This document shows positions 47,213 to 58,674 of a stretch of 64,000 nucleotides of DNA, one piece after another. The first letter of the stretch is position 1; each line of letters opens with the position of its first letter. Source of the stretch: Nectonema munidae (Eukaryota > Nematomorpha > Nectonematoida > Nectonematidae); the NCBI GenBank assembly GCA_030549495.1, contig JAUIRK010000418.1, positions 2,501 to 66,500 on the forward strand. Direction: 5' to 3'. The notes under the pieces are model-generated. The model did no database searches. It saw only the letters and a list, made by a program, of their open reading frames with translations, and was not told the origin of the DNA. The position numbers and the translations under genes were made by a program.

Positions 47213-47693
47213 CATATTTTCAAATTACTTATTATCTGTATTTTTCTTCTTATTATTCTTTGAGAGGTTCATAAAGATAATACTTATAACTTTTTGCCTC
47301 CATATTTTAATAAAATTCTAAAACCTCAATCATAGGAATTATACATAAAATATTTATTTCTCCTGATAAATATTTTTCTAAATTTTCAAATTACTTATTA
47401 TCTGAATTTATTTCCTTTTTATTCTTTGAGAAGTTCATAAAGGTAATAGTTCTAAATTATTTGCATCCATATTCTAATGAAATTCTTTAACCTCAATTAT
47501 AACAATTTAGCATAAAGTATTTATCTAAATTTTCAAATTGCTATTTATATCTGTATTTATTTTCTTCTTATTCCTTGAGAGGTTCATAAATGTAATTTCC
47601 AAATTATTTGGATCCACATTCTAATGGAATTCTTTAACCTCAATCATAACAATTATGGATAAAGTATTTATTTCTCCTGATAAATATTTTACA
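47213..47693 (+). repeat. Three tandem units of about 147-166 bp directly after the SINE-like unit
   Basis: TTTCAAATT(A/G)CT anchors recur at 47221, 47387 and 47534. Each unit continues with CTTTGAGAGGTTCATAAA-like sequence, then CATATTCTAATG and CCTCAATCATA. The second unit lacks about 18 bp (TCTCCTGATAAATATTTT) that units one and three keep at their ends. Confidence 0.8.
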
Positions 47694-48060
47694 GGGCAGC
47701 CTAAAGTAAGCCGCAGTGTAAGAAGCGGACAAAAAGCATCATAAAATAAAAACTACTAGAAATAGCAGTACAAAAATGTAAAAATATGGTAAACTCAAAT
47801 TTTTACATTCAAAAAAACAAATTATAGTAAAAACGATTAAAAACTTTCACTCCATATTGCATTTAATTAAATAAATCAAATTTGTTTTTGCTTTATTGAT
47901 ATTGACTCAGTTTATAGATTATAAAAAATCCGAAAGCTGGCATGAAGCTTGAGTGTTTCTAAAACACAACAATAAATTGGTATCACTAGACAAATCTAAT
48001 GAAGGAAAAATATAGGAGATTATACTAGAAGAAAGAAGAATATAATTTTGCGTAATATAT
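47694..48060. other. AT-rich stretch, no recognised gene
   Basis: No motif noticed. Confidence 0.4.
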
Positions 48061-48190
48061 TCTTACATTTCATTATATTTTTCTTTCTCACTCTGTTCCT
48101 TGTATTTTACTATTAGCATTTAACGGTTGTAACCAGAGTGGTCGAAAATTAATATCGTTAAAAAATTTTTTGAATAATAGAAGAAGTTTA
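48061..48190 (+). repeat. Dispersed repeat, related to 20120-20283
   Basis: Shares CTTGTATTTTACTATT, CATTTAACGGTTGT, then ACCAGAGTGGTCGAAAATTA with the copy at 20120-20283. Here the hairpin ACC AGAGT GGT is perfect, and the CTGAAGA box is missing. Confidence 0.5.
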
Positions 48191-48446
48191 TTATCATGAT
48201 AAGCATTGAAAACAAAACTAAATGAGTATTCAAACACCTTACGTTTTAGAATAATAAAAAAAAGGATTCTTTACTGAAACCCCCTAACAGTATTGACTTA
48301 AAAATGGCGAAGCTTGTCTGAAACTTGTAAAGAATTTTATATCCACTTCTTTATTTTAAAAGTATTTAAACGTTGTGTATTAATTTTAAATTCTTTTTCA
48401 TTTTAATAATATTTATTAATAATATTTTACTGTATTATTGCTTATT

Positions 48447-48870
48447 ATGGCAACTAATAACACTGAATGGAAATGTGAGAATTGTAGTAATTTTTCGAAT
48501 CAACAAATTAAATGTGATTCATGCATGTGCTGGGTATGTTATAAGTGTCAAAGTTTTGATCAATCTCTATTGAAATCTTTAGATAAAAATAGTTCTAAAG
48601 GTCTAAGATGGCACTGTATCAAATGTTGTACAGAAGACCAACCTAATATACATAAATTATACGAAATGATAAAATCACTTACAAATCAAATAAGTGAACA
48701 AAACAAAGCTATTTGTTGTTTAAAAGAAAGTTTCAACATACAGTACAAACCTCTAAATAAACCCACATACTCTCAAATTGCTAGTAAAGAAGTACCTAAA
48801 AAAGATAAAGTAATATATCTCAGCTCAAGTAATTTGAATGTTGAAGAAGTTAAGCAAAAGTCAGTAGCAA
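48447..48870 (+). pseudogene. ORF1 5' half of the split CR1-like LINE, PHD-type finger
   Basis: Starts MATNNTEWKCENCSNFSNQQ and carries a Cys4-Trp-Cys2-His-Cys2 pattern: CENC, CDSC, CWVCYKC, then RWHCIKCC. This fits the PHD-like finger found at the N-terminus of many CR1 ORF1 proteins. A coiled-coil-like stretch (IKSLTNQISEQNKAI) and YSQIASKEVPKK follow. The last host codons before the poly-T of the nested LINE are KQKSVA; the frame resumes as AIKYLDETILNN at 53342. The protein would bind RNA or act in the LINE RNP (known for the family). Confidence 0.8.
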
Positions 48871-49246
48871 TTTTTTTTTCTTCAAAATAGTTGAAATAAA
48901 TAAATCACAGGTAAACACAATACAAAAGATTATAAGCACATTTCAATACATTTATTTTTTACAGAAATAAAAGTAACACATTTACACAAACGTTTCTATA
49001 ATATATACTGCTACACATATGTGAAAAAATGTTTATATAAATTCTGATAATAATAAATAAACAAATAAAACTTTTGTTACTAACACTTAAAAGAGAAGAT
49101 AAGAAAAAAAATCAAAAGCCAAAAAATGGCCGCTTCTAGATTTTTTTCCAAAAGAAATAAATAAATAAAATAGAACAAAATTAAGAAATAAAGGATATAA
49201 AATTCAAAACACGTTTATAAAATAAAGTAAAACTTTATATGAGTGA

Positions 49247-52174
49247 TCATTCTGTTTTCAATATGTATGACTGTACGAAATAATTTTTCATGTTTCTTTT
49301 AAATAAAGGTAGGGAGAAATTAATATTGCTATTAAAGATATCATCATATTTCTCATAAAACTCGTTTACCTTCTTTATAACTGAGATTTTTGAGCTTTTT
49401 AGTCTATAGTCAATGCGATTAGGTCTAATAGACCCTCTAGTATTATAATATGGATTCGATTTGTATGTTATAAGATCCCCAAAAACGTTGTTCAATTTAC
49501 CTCTAATGTTATTGTAGAGAAAAACTGCAATTCTCATGAGAAATATATCACTTAGCTTTAGCAAATTATTTTCATAAAACACAAAATTCGTATGATCATA
49601 CTTTTTCATATTGAAAGTAACTCTCAGAGCCCGTTTTTGTAGGATTTCAACTTTTTTTTTACCATAAGGGTACCAATTTATTACACTGTAGTTTATGTAG
49701 GAAATGAAAAGTTGTTTGTAAATCAGTAATTTTACTTTCAACGAGAAGATATTTTTTGTATGGAACAAAATGCCAATGACGCGATTTAAGTTCATAGTGA
49801 GCTTATCTATATGGTCGTTGAAATTCAATTTACTATTGAAAACCAACCCTAATATGTTATTATCTTTGACCTCTTTTATTCCAGTTGATTCAAGAAAATT
49901 ATTGCTTCTATTTTTCTTGGATATGATCATACACTTCGACTTCTGCTTATTTAAAACAAAGTGATTTGCTTCAAACCAATCATACAGCTGTCCTAGGTGA
50001 TTATTTAGAGTTTTCACATCAAAAGAACTTCCATCTTTAATTCTAGATACAGAAAAATATGCGCAAATGTCATCTGCGAAGAGTAAAAATTTGAAAAAGG
50101 ATGAAGAAGAAAATAAATTGTTAATTGATACATTGAAAAGAAGAGGTCCCAAAATGGAACCCTGTGGGATTCCATTGTGCAAAAGAATAGCATTTGATAA
50201 GATACCATTGACTTTTACCTGTTGATGTCTATCAGAAAGATATGAAGACATAAGAGACAAAGCCTGTTTGCTTAAATCACATTCATACAAGTTTTTGATA
50301 ATGGTCGGATGGCTTACCCTGTTGAAGGCTTTAGACAAATCAAAAAAAAACACAACTGCCTCATCTTTTTCTTCAATTATATTAACCACTTCCTGTAGTA
50401 GAAAAGAATGAAAAACTTCCGTTGAATAGTCTTTTCTAAATCCGAATTGGTGATCATTTAGAAAACCAATTGAAGTTAAATGCCTTTTTAATTGATAATG
50501 TATAAATTTTTCGAATATTTTTGAAAATGTGGGTACAATTGAAACAGGCCTGTAATTGTTTATACAATACTTACTATCACACTTATAAATAGGAACAACT
50601 TTATGCATTTTTAATACTTTGGGAAAAACGGATTCAGTCAGACAAAGATTTATAGCTACACACAGAACTTTAGATATATATTGTTCCACTAACTTAACAT
50701 GTTGAATTGAGATACCATATATATCTTTGCTTCGTGTTTTTTTAGATTTCCTTATAATTGATGCAATTATCTCATTCGTACAATACTCAAAATCAAAAGT
50801 GCCGTTAGCCATGTCAACTGGGAAAAATAATGGTTTAGAAAAGGAATCATAATTGTGAAAAGAAGCAAAGGTTTCATTGAATTTGGAAGGCAAAACATCA
50901 TTGTTTATAACTTTATCGGATTCTTTGATGCAAATTACACTGTTTTTATCGCCTTTTATAAACTTATTAATATTATCCCAAGTTTTCTTAGAATTATTAC
51001 ACTCTGAAAAATTTTGAAGGAAATAATCATTTTTGAGCTTTCTAATCTTGTGCTTTATATAATTTCTTAATGAAATAAACTTTTTTTTATCTGAAATGTT
51101 CTTACTTTTTTTATATCTCTGGAATAATTTATCTCTAAACTTGATCATACTTAAGACATCTGCTGTTACCCATGGGCTCTTTTTTTTCTTATATTTGTGT
51201 AGTCTAGTTTTTATGGTAAAAGTACATCTTTCAATAGTGCTAGATAACTTATTAGTAATTTGATCAAACAGTGCGCTTGGATCACTACACACTTGCATGG
51301 TAGGGCGCCAATCAATTTGTGAAAATGTAGAAACAAATAATACCTCATCTAGATATCTATACTGATGCTTTATCTTTTTTTCTTTTGTCTTAAAATCTAG
51401 TGAGAGCAATATGGGTAAGTGATCAGAAAAAAAAGTCATACATGTAAACGCTTTATACTTCAGAATATTATGATTTATGAAGAAATTATCTATCAAAGTA
51501 CCTGATTCATATCGAGTAGGACAAGTGATAGATGGAGAAAGAGATCCAGCTGAAATAATGCTTAAAAACTGTTGAACTGAATACGTGTCAAAGCTCAAAA
51601 TATTAAAGTTAAAATCTCCACAATAAACGTTCAAGTTATTCCTATTTTTCTCAAATACTAATTTTTCAAAGAATAAAAAAAAATCATTCAGATGTTCTCT
51701 TTTTGTTGACGGCAGCCTATAAATATTATGAATGGTTAAATATTTTCCGTTGGATAACTCTATACTGAGGCCTTGATACTCATAAGAATTCTCACAAAAA
51801 GAACTTCCCTCAAGTTTATAATCAAAGTGATTATTTATGAAAAAAAACAAACCACCATGTTTCGAGCTTTTTCTAGGTATGGAAACCCCACTATAGTTGG
51901 TTATATTAAAATTATTTAAATCATTACTTAACCATGTCTCCTGTATACAAATAATACTCACAGGTTTCTTCATGCATTTGTTCAATTTTTCTATAAAAAT
52001 TTCAATTTCATTAAACTTACTGCTAAGAGACTGGCAATTCAAGCTGATAATATTAGTATCATAAAAGCATTCATGAGTGGTATCAAAAAATAGTTCACTT
52101 GAACTTTGCTGTTCACTCATATTATCATAAAACAAATTATTGAAATAATTGAGACCATTACTTCCAGGATCCAT
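49247..52174 (-). CDS. CR1-like LINE ORF2: endonuclease and reverse transcriptase, intact (975 aa)
   Basis: An uninterrupted frame from ATG at 52174. The endonuclease covers about residues 35-255: ISLNCQSLSSKFNEIE, IICIQETWLS, NIYRLPS, YCGDFNFNIL and FFSDHLPILLSL. The RT follows: NYRPVSIVPTFSKIFEKFI, QFGFRKDYSTEVFHS, FFFDLSKAFNRVSHP, GIPQGSILGPLLFNVSI and the catalytic FADD in LLFADDICAYF near residue 710. The C-terminal thumb has NWYPYGKKKVEILQKRALR. There is no RNase H, as expected for CR1-like LINEs. It starts inside the end of ORF1 (17-bp overlap), suggesting reinitiation or coupled translation. All catalytic motifs look intact. Confidence 0.9.
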   Translation of the reverse strand: MDPGSNGLNYFNNLFYDNMSEQQSSSELFFDTTHECFYDTNIISLNCQSLSSKFNEIEIFIEKLNKCMKKPVSIICIQETWLSNDLNNFNITNYSGVSIPRKSSKHGGLFFFINNHFDYKLEGSSFCENSYEYQGLSIELSNGKYLTIHNIYRLPSTKREHLNDFFLFFEKLVFEKNRNNLNVYCGDFNFNILSFDTYSVQQFLSIISAGSLSPSITCPTRYESGTLIDNFFINHNILKYKAFTCMTFFSDHLPILLSLDFKTKEKKIKHQYRYLDEVLFVSTFSQIDWRPTMQVCSDPSALFDQITNKLSSTIERCTFTIKTRLHKYKKKKSPWVTADVLSMIKFRDKLFQRYKKSKNISDKKKFISLRNYIKHKIRKLKNDYFLQNFSECNNSKKTWDNINKFIKGDKNSVICIKESDKVINNDVLPSKFNETFASFHNYDSFSKPLFFPVDMANGTFDFEYCTNEIIASIIRKSKKTRSKDIYGISIQHVKLVEQYISKVLCVAINLCLTESVFPKVLKMHKVVPIYKCDSKYCINNYRPVSIVPTFSKIFEKFIHYQLKRHLTSIGFLNDHQFGFRKDYSTEVFHSFLLQEVVNIIEEKDEAVVFFFDLSKAFNRVSHPTIIKNLYECDLSKQALSLMSSYLSDRHQQVKVNGILSNAILLHNGIPQGSILGPLLFNVSINNLFSSSSFFKFLLFADDICAYFSVSRIKDGSSFDVKTLNNHLGQLYDWFEANHFVLNKQKSKCMIISKKNRSNNFLESTGIKEVKDNNILGLVFNSKLNFNDHIDKLTMNLNRVIGILFHTKNIFSLKVKLLIYKQLFISYINYSVINWYPYGKKKVEILQKRALRVTFNMKKYDHTNFVFYENNLLKLSDIFLMRIAVFLYNNIRGKLNNVFGDLITYKSNPYYNTRGSIRPNRIDYRLKSSKISVIKKVNEFYEKYDDIFNSNINFSLPLFKRNMKNYFVQSYILKTE

Positions 52175-53175
52175 TGAATTTAGTCATGCTTTTAACATTT
52201 TCAATTTCTTTAGCAACAGAAGGGCAAGCAAAACTCATAGCTTGATGATTGGAATTGCTTTGTCCATTTTTGACACAGGAAGCGCACTTGTATTTAGCAG
52301 GATCCTCTTTTTGGGGACAGCCTTCTGAAGAATGTGGTAAGGAACAGAACTTACATGTAGTATTTTTTCTGCACTTGCTGGTTGTATGTCCAAAATACAA
52401 ACAATTTCCACACTGAATGTGTGAGAAAAACAATCGGCACTTTACCACTTGCATATCAAAAAAGAATGACAGGTCATTATGCTTCAAGTAATCAAATATA
52501 TCAGGAGATATTTTCAAAACCATAATTTTATTATAATTATTCAAGCTTTTAGAAAAAAGTAGTTCAATCACATTACCTGAATCATTCAATTCCTTTATTC
52601 TTTCATTTTTATTAAGTATATAACTTACAACGTTTTCATCAGGAACATTTTTTGGAACTAAAAATGAAATTTTTGGAAACAATACTTTTTTTCGAGATAC
52701 AGAAAGGTTATCATCTTTGCATAACAAACTTTCTGCCACATGTAAAGTTTTTTCATCCGGAAAATTAATTTTAATAGCTTTTTTTTGAGTCTTTTTTTGA
52801 TACGACTTTAACTTTGTTCAAAATTTGTGTAGCTTTTTCAGTCATTTCAACCGTGTCCATTTTTCCAGACTTGATATAAAGGGTGTTATTATTCTTAGGT
52901 TTTGGGATCTGAGAAGCTTGTGTCGACTTATTAAGTACCTCGGCATAGCTCATAGTAGAGGAATCTAATTTGGCGTCTTTTTGAAACTTGGTAATCTTAA
53001 AAATTTCTTCTTTAATTGTTTTTAGTTCTTCTGAGAAGGATCCCATACCACTAGATAATTTCGCTAAAGAAATTAAGGCATGGCATAAGTTTACCTTACT
53101 GACTTCTCTTGAAAGAAGGACTTTAAGATTTCCCTCTTCCGCTAGCTTAATTATATCTCCTTCTTCTAGAGTCAT
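52158..53175 (-). pseudogene. CR1-like LINE ORF1 of the nested copy, one frameshift
   Basis: ATG at 53175 opens MTLEEGDIIKLAEEGNLKVL, then a coiled-coil-like EELKTIKEEIFKITKF and MSYAEVLNKSTQAS. In an A-rich tract near 52770-52790 the frame shifts by one base; the second part reads KKAIKINFPDEKTLHVAESL and then three zinc-knuckle-like blocks: CGNCLYFGHTTSKC, CKFCSLPHSSEGC and CASCVKNGQSNSNHQ. The second half aligns well with 53342-54019. Unlike that copy, the N-terminus has no PHD-type finger. The shift lies in a run of A, so a sequencing error is possible. Confidence 0.8.
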
Positions 53176-53341
53176 TAATTGAGGAAAAAAAAGTCTTATT
53201 TTTTGTAGGTTTATTTTCAGCTTGTGAAAAGAATTTATACAAGGAAGCTTTTCTTTTCAACTTTAGAATGAAATAAGTTTGCTTGAAATTGGTAAAATTG
53301 AAGATTGAAAAGTATATAAGCTTCTTTAAAACAAAGAATCA

Positions 53342-54019
53342 GCCATAAAATACTTGGACGAAACAATTCTCAACAATGTTAAAATAATATCCAACAAATC
53401 TACAAAAAACAAATTAAGATTAAGCTTTCCCGATAAACATAGCTTAGAAAAAGCAGAGAAACTACTCTGCAAAAATGAAGATATAAAGATAAAAAAAATT
53501 AAGACTTTATTACCAAAAATTTCCTTTATTGTATCGAAAAATATATCTGACAAGTCAATAACTGACCTTATACTTGAAAAAAACGAAGAAATTAATACAA
53601 TGGTTGAAAATGGAAAAACGCTAAATCTTTTATTCACGAAAAGCATATCAAATGACAGTAAAATTGTAGTATTAAAAATGTCTCCTGAAATAATGTCATT
53701 TATAAAGAAAAATAATCTTTCCTTTTATTTTATGCTTGAAGTCAAAAGAGCCAAACCTTTTTTCTCCCATTTACAGTGTGGAAAATGTTTGATGTTTGGT
53801 CATACCACATCGAATTGTCTAAACTCAGCCATATGTAGATATTGTTCTTCCTCACATGAATCGTTTACTTGCCCTTTGAAAAATGAATTATCTGAACACA
53901 AATGCCATACCTGCCAAAAATATAATGAGAAAACGACGAATCATTCTGCTATGAGTTTCACTTGCCCATATGTACTGAGAGAGATAGATTATGTTAAAAG
54001 TATAACTGCCTATAAATAA
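53342..54019 (+). pseudogene. ORF1 3' half of the split CR1-like LINE (zinc knuckles)
   Basis: Open from AIKYLDETILNN to a stop at 54019. It carries LRLSFPDKHSLEKAEKLLCK, then CGKCLMFGHTTSNC, CRYCSSSHESFTC and CHTCQKYNEKTTNHSAMSF, ending ITAYK. The zinc-knuckle order matches the nested LINE (52158-52739). Together with 48447-48870 it formed one ORF1 before the nested LINE inserted. Confidence 0.85.
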
Positions 54020-54021
54020 TA

Positions 54022-56920
54022 ATGGTAATAATTTTATTTTTCATAATGACATTTCTAACACGAGTTCTATAAAGAACTCAGAAAACTTTTATTTAGACCA
54101 TATCCATCCAGATACTTATGAAAATAATTTTTTAAGTTTAAACATCCAATCTCTTTGTAGCAAATTTGATGAGTTTGAAATTTTTGTTGAAAGGCTAGAT
54201 TCACTTTTGAATAATCCTCTTAGTATAATATGTCTCCAAGAAACATGGTGTTGCGAGGAAAACAAAAAATTTGATTTAAAAAATTATACTACGTTCAATA
54301 TCCCGAAGAGGGCTTCCTCACATGTAGGATTGATGTTTTTTGCTAATATAAACTTATACGTGGAACTTGGTGAAACTGAATTTTCCATTGCGTCATTTGA
54401 ATATCAGTCATTAATAGTCCATACTACAACTAAAAAACTCATTATACACAATATATGCAGATTACCTTCAGCATCGAAAGAAAAAATTGATATATTTTTG
54501 ACCTTTTTTGAAAATTTGCTGTCAAAAATTGATAAAAACTGTGTAAATTTATTTTGTGGAGATTTCAACTTTGACTTACTCAAAATGTCAAAACACTTTG
54601 CTAGTAGATTTTTCAATTTGATTATCACTCATTACTTTATACCAACAATTACCAAACCTACTCGTTTACAATCAAATACTATTATTGATAACTTCTTCAT
54701 TAGTAACAACTTTGTTAATTATACAGCTTTGAACTGCATGACTTACTTCTCGGATCATATCCCAATTTTATTATCATTGGATTTGAAATTAAAAAATTTC
54801 AGAGCAGAACATATATACAAAAAACTGAACGTTAGAACCTTTCAAACTTTGGCTGCGCATAGTAATTGGTATTGTAGTTCAGAGTTAGATAACCAAAATC
54901 CTGATAGTTTATTTAATCATTTAACGAATAATCTCAATTCCCTAATTATGATGTCAACAAGGAATATGATATATAATAAGTACAAACACAATATTAAACC
55001 TTGGATTACCCTTGAAATATTAAAACTTATCAAACATCGTGATAAGCTTTACCAAAAATTGAAAAAAAAAAGTTCATTCTCAGTTAGATCACAATATATA
55101 AAAATTAGAAATACCATAAAATACACAATACGGAAATCTAAAGAAACTTATATAGCCCATAACTTTTCTCAATGCAATTCGATGAAAAAAATATGGAATG
55201 AAATAAATGGGTTCATAAAATGTAAGGACAAAACAAAAATACATGTTAAATATGGATCAAATTTAGTTGATGACACAACTGCAGCTGATATGTTTAACGA
55301 ACATTTCACGAATATAGTCGTAAACCCTATATTAAAGTTTGATATTCTTTCAAAAAAATTCACTGGTGAATCATTTGAGTTGAGTTTAAGCACACCAGAC
55401 CAGATATTGACCATTATTGATGAACTTGATGTAAATAATACGGAAGACATTTATGAAATTTCAATGAAACATGTGAAATATATAAAACAAATTTTATGTT
55501 ATCCTTTATCTTACTCCATCAATCTAGCTTTAAATAATAATAGATTTCCTGATGTACTGAAATTACATAAAGTTATACCTGTTCATAAAAAAGGTGACAA
55601 ATCTGCGATCGAAAACTTTAGACCCATCTCAATAATACCAATATTTTCCAAAATATTTGAAAAGTTTATTCATAAACAGTTAAATATTTACATAAATTCA
55701 AATAATTATATTAATACATTTCAATTTGGGTTTAGAGAAAGCTATTCAACTGAGGCTTATCACGCGTATTTGATAGGAAAAGTAGTTGAAATCATTGAAA
55801 AGAAAGATGATGCACTTCTTTTCTTCTTCGATCTTTCGAAAGCTTTTGATAGATTGAGCCATTCTACTCTGATTGAAAATCTCTTTAGGTGCAAGATTGG
55901 GAAGAATACCTTACTTTTCTTTTCTTCTTACTTAAATAACAGATCACAAAAAGTTAAATTAAATGATACATTTTCTAACATCTTACCTGTCAGAGCCGGT
56001 GTTCCTCAGGGATCTATCCTTTCACCTCTTCTTTTCAACATTGCAATTAACAACATATTTTACATCTCAGAGACTCTAAACTATTTAATCTTTGCTGATG
56101 ATATTTGTGCTTATTTACCATTATCCAAAATAAAAGAAGGCAATAACATTGACTCAAATAAGCTAAATTCAGAACTCAATTCACTTTATGAATGGTGCGA
56201 CATCAACAATCTTCGAATAAACAAAGGCAAAACTAAAATGTATGTTAATTTCGAATAAATCAAAAATAGACAAAAGCTTTCTATTTCAAACTGGTATAGA
56301 AGTAGTTGATAAATTTGAAATACTAGGTTTAATTATTGATAAAAAACTCAAATTTAATCATCATGTTGAAAAAATAGCATTACATTTGAATAGAATAAAT
56401 GGCATTTTGTACCGTACCAAAAATATTTTCCCTTTAAAAACAAGACTGACAATATATAAGCAACTTTTCTTATCATACTTGAACTATAGCATTTTTAATT
56501 GGTATCCATATGGAAAAAAGCGCATTGAAATTATACAAAAAAAAAGCATTGAGAATTGTTTTTCATCTTAAGTATAGGGACCATACCAGTGCCATTTTTA
56601 ATGAAAATAATTTATTGAAAGTGGATGACATTTACCAACTTAGAGTTGCAATGTTTCTATTTAAAAACTTAACTGGTAAATTATATAATGTTTTTGGTAG
56701 CTTTATTAATTTTAAACCATCTCATTATGAAACAAGATTTTCCAACCAACCAATCAGGGTAGACTACTCACTTAAAGGTTCGAACATTTCCATTCTTAAA
56801 AAAACTAATCAATTTTTCAAAAATCACATATTTTTGTATGATAATCTAGATTTTTCATACTTCTCATTTAAAAATAGAGTAAAACATTACCTTTTAGGTT
56901 TAAATAAATGTACATCTTAA
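54022..56920 (+). pseudogene. ORF2 of the split CR1-like LINE: endonuclease and RT, frameshifted
   Basis: Open from just after ORF1 without a clear ATG in frame (NFIFHNDISNTSS, then FLSLNIQSLCSKFDEFEI). Endonuclease blocks: IICLQETW, NICRLPS, LFCGDFNFDLL, YFSDHIPILLSL. RT blocks: ENFRPISIIPIFSKIFEKFI, QFGFRESYSTEAYHA, FFFDLSKAFDRLSHS, GVPQGSILSPLLFNI, and catalytic FADD in LIFADDICAYL. Frameshifts near 56245 and near 56540 move the thumb into other frames (ILGLIIDKKLKFNHH; KALRIVFHLKYRDH). About half the residues match the nested copy, so they are separate subfamilies. Confidence 0.85.
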
Positions 56921-57181
56921 CTTTATAGTTTATATTTTTGTTAAAATTTTAATAATATCCTAAAAAATCTAATAACGGCCATACTTGGCTTTTGATTTTT
57001 TAGTAATATTAATTTCAAAAAAAAAAAAAATTTCAAACTATTCTACATTTATGCTTTAATACATACCTTCAAACTTTTCATACTTATAAATATATACATA
57101 TATATGTCTATTAATTATTAGAATGATGATCTTGTAATTGTTTTATTGTTTGTGAAATATTCTCCTTGCTTTTTTTTTATC

Positions 57182-57211
57182 AATAAATCTTCCTCTTAAA
57201 AAAAAAAAAAA
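57182..57211 (+). other. Polyadenylation signal and A-tail of the split LINE
   Basis: AATAAA at 57182-57187 is followed after 10 bases by 14 A, marking the 3' terminus of the plus-strand LINE. Confidence 0.8.
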
Positions 57212-58070
57212 GATTCATCATTTTTCTGCAACTTGATGTTCAAAAGGCCATATGACCGCTAAAATTATCAATCAAGTGAGACACTGATTTAAATTACACA
57301 AAGTTTTATATGTAACAAAAATATTAAAATATATAACAATTAAAAAATAATACAAAAAATTAAAGCATATATTGAAAGGCTACATACATAACATGAAGTA
57401 CTACAATTTGATATGTATAATGATATGAAGTGTTCTATTATATTTTTTATCAGAATTGAAAAAGGAGCATTCAAGATATCAAAACTTTGGAAATACTTAT
57501 TCTACATTTTGCAGGCTCTATACATCAAGGAGACTTTAAACTTTCTGTTATTATGATGGGGAATGGCTGTCTGATTTAAAGAACTTAGCGAATAATAGCA
57601 TGATGAAGATTTAAGAATAAGTCAATTGTCAAACACATGAGTTAGGTAGTTGTTGAAATAACTTGATAGAAATTTCAGCATTTGCACTTTATAAATGACA
57701 TTAAATCTGAGGAGATCGTTACATTGAAAGAGGGATGTTATATGAGTTAAGCCTTTTTTTTTTGAAAACAATGTTTAAAGCTTTTTTTTGAAACTTTAAA
57801 ATTATGTCCCACCGGAAGGAATAAACTTTTGAATACTAGAAGCTTGATTTCTGTAGTAAATATGATTCTTGATAACTTTAAGATGGAAATGACGTGATTC
57901 AATCTTAGCCAAATTTGGGCAATGTGACTGTCCAAGTGCAATTTATTGTTAATAACAAGGCCTAAGTAATTAAATGTATCTACAAGCTGAAAACCCAAGT
58001 TTGTATTTATTTAAACTAAATGCTATTTCGTGAAAAAAAGAATTGCTTTTGATTTTGACTTATTGATACT

Positions 58071-58674
58071 CTTCTTCTTCTTCTTCTTCATCATCTTATC
58101 CTTTAAATGGGGGTCGATGGCTTGATCCTGTTTCTCCATAGGTTCCTGTCCTTCTATAGAGTTTTGGATCATTACAAAGTAAATTGGAGCAGAATTTTTA
58201 CAAGCCGGATACCCTTCCTGACGCCAACAAGTGTTTGTATTCAGGACTGGAAACCTTTAGCCTTTGTACAACCAAGTACTTAACCCACAAGGCAGTTGTA
58301 ATTTGGAATCAGAGTTATTTTCTCCTAGAACAACTGCTGTCCAAAGCTAACGAGCTTGATCCATCCGGAGCTATACGAGGTTAAAGCGCCTGTTACTCGC
58401 TTTTGCCTCAAGATCATTTAGTTTTAAAAAACCCCGCCGCGTGAAGGCAGATCAGGAGACTTACTGTTCAGAGGCTATAAGAGACGCATGTGCCATATGA
58501 GGTATTTTATAGGAAAATGAGTGCTCATTTTCATTTTCCACCTCGTCATAAACAGTCATTAAGTATCACTCCTTAGTGACTGTTTATGCACCGGGTGACG
58601 TGTAGTTGCCTCTAAACCAGCATAGGTGGCTTATGTATGCAAGACGCATCAAACAACCTACAAACTATAAACTG
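58071..58674 (-). repeat. SINE or short RTE-tail unit with (GAA)n 3' end
   Basis: ATTGATACT at 58062-58070 and 58675-58683 is an exact 9-bp target duplication. On the minus strand the unit ends in GAAGAAGAAGAAGAAGAAG, preceded by GACCCCCATTT and, further up, TTGGCGTCAGGAAGGGTATC, motifs shared with RTE-type LINE 3' ends and the SINEs that use them. The 5' part has no coding sequence and no clear polymerase III boxes. The LINE frame LSINKSKSK resumes exactly across it. Confidence 0.8.

Larger units (their letters stand above)
48871..53328 (-). mobile_element. Full-length CR1-like LINE nested in another CR1-like LINE
   Basis: Minus-strand element of about 4.45 kb. Its 3' end is the poly-A seen as nine T at 48871-48879; its 5' end is near 53328. 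It has a 5' UTR of about 150 bp, ORF1 (53175-52158, one frameshift), an overlapping ORF2 (52174-49247, intact) and a 3' UTR of about 370 bp. Host sequence on each side, AAAGTCAGTAGCA and AAAGAATCAGCCA, looks like a decayed target duplication. The intact ORF2 suggests it moved recently compared with other LINEs in the window. Confidence 0.85.
48300..57212 (+). mobile_element. CR1-like LINE with PHD-type ORF1, split by a second LINE
   Basis: A full-length-looking element on the plus strand: ORF1 begins at 48447 with a PHD-type finger, is interrupted at 48870 by another LINE (48871-53328), and continues at about 53342 with the coiled region and zinc knuckles to 54019. ORF2 (endonuclease and RT) follows from about 54022 to 56920. 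The 3' UTR ends with AATAAA at 57182-57187 and a run of 14 A at 57198-57211. The left boundary is approximate. The join across the insertion keeps the reading frame when compared with the related LINE. Confidence 0.8.

Noticed and set aside
48871-57212. The head-to-head LINE pair as a twin-priming inversion of one insertion
   Set aside because: The two halves differ at about half of their residues and each has its own complete ORF2, so they are separate elements, one inserted in the other.
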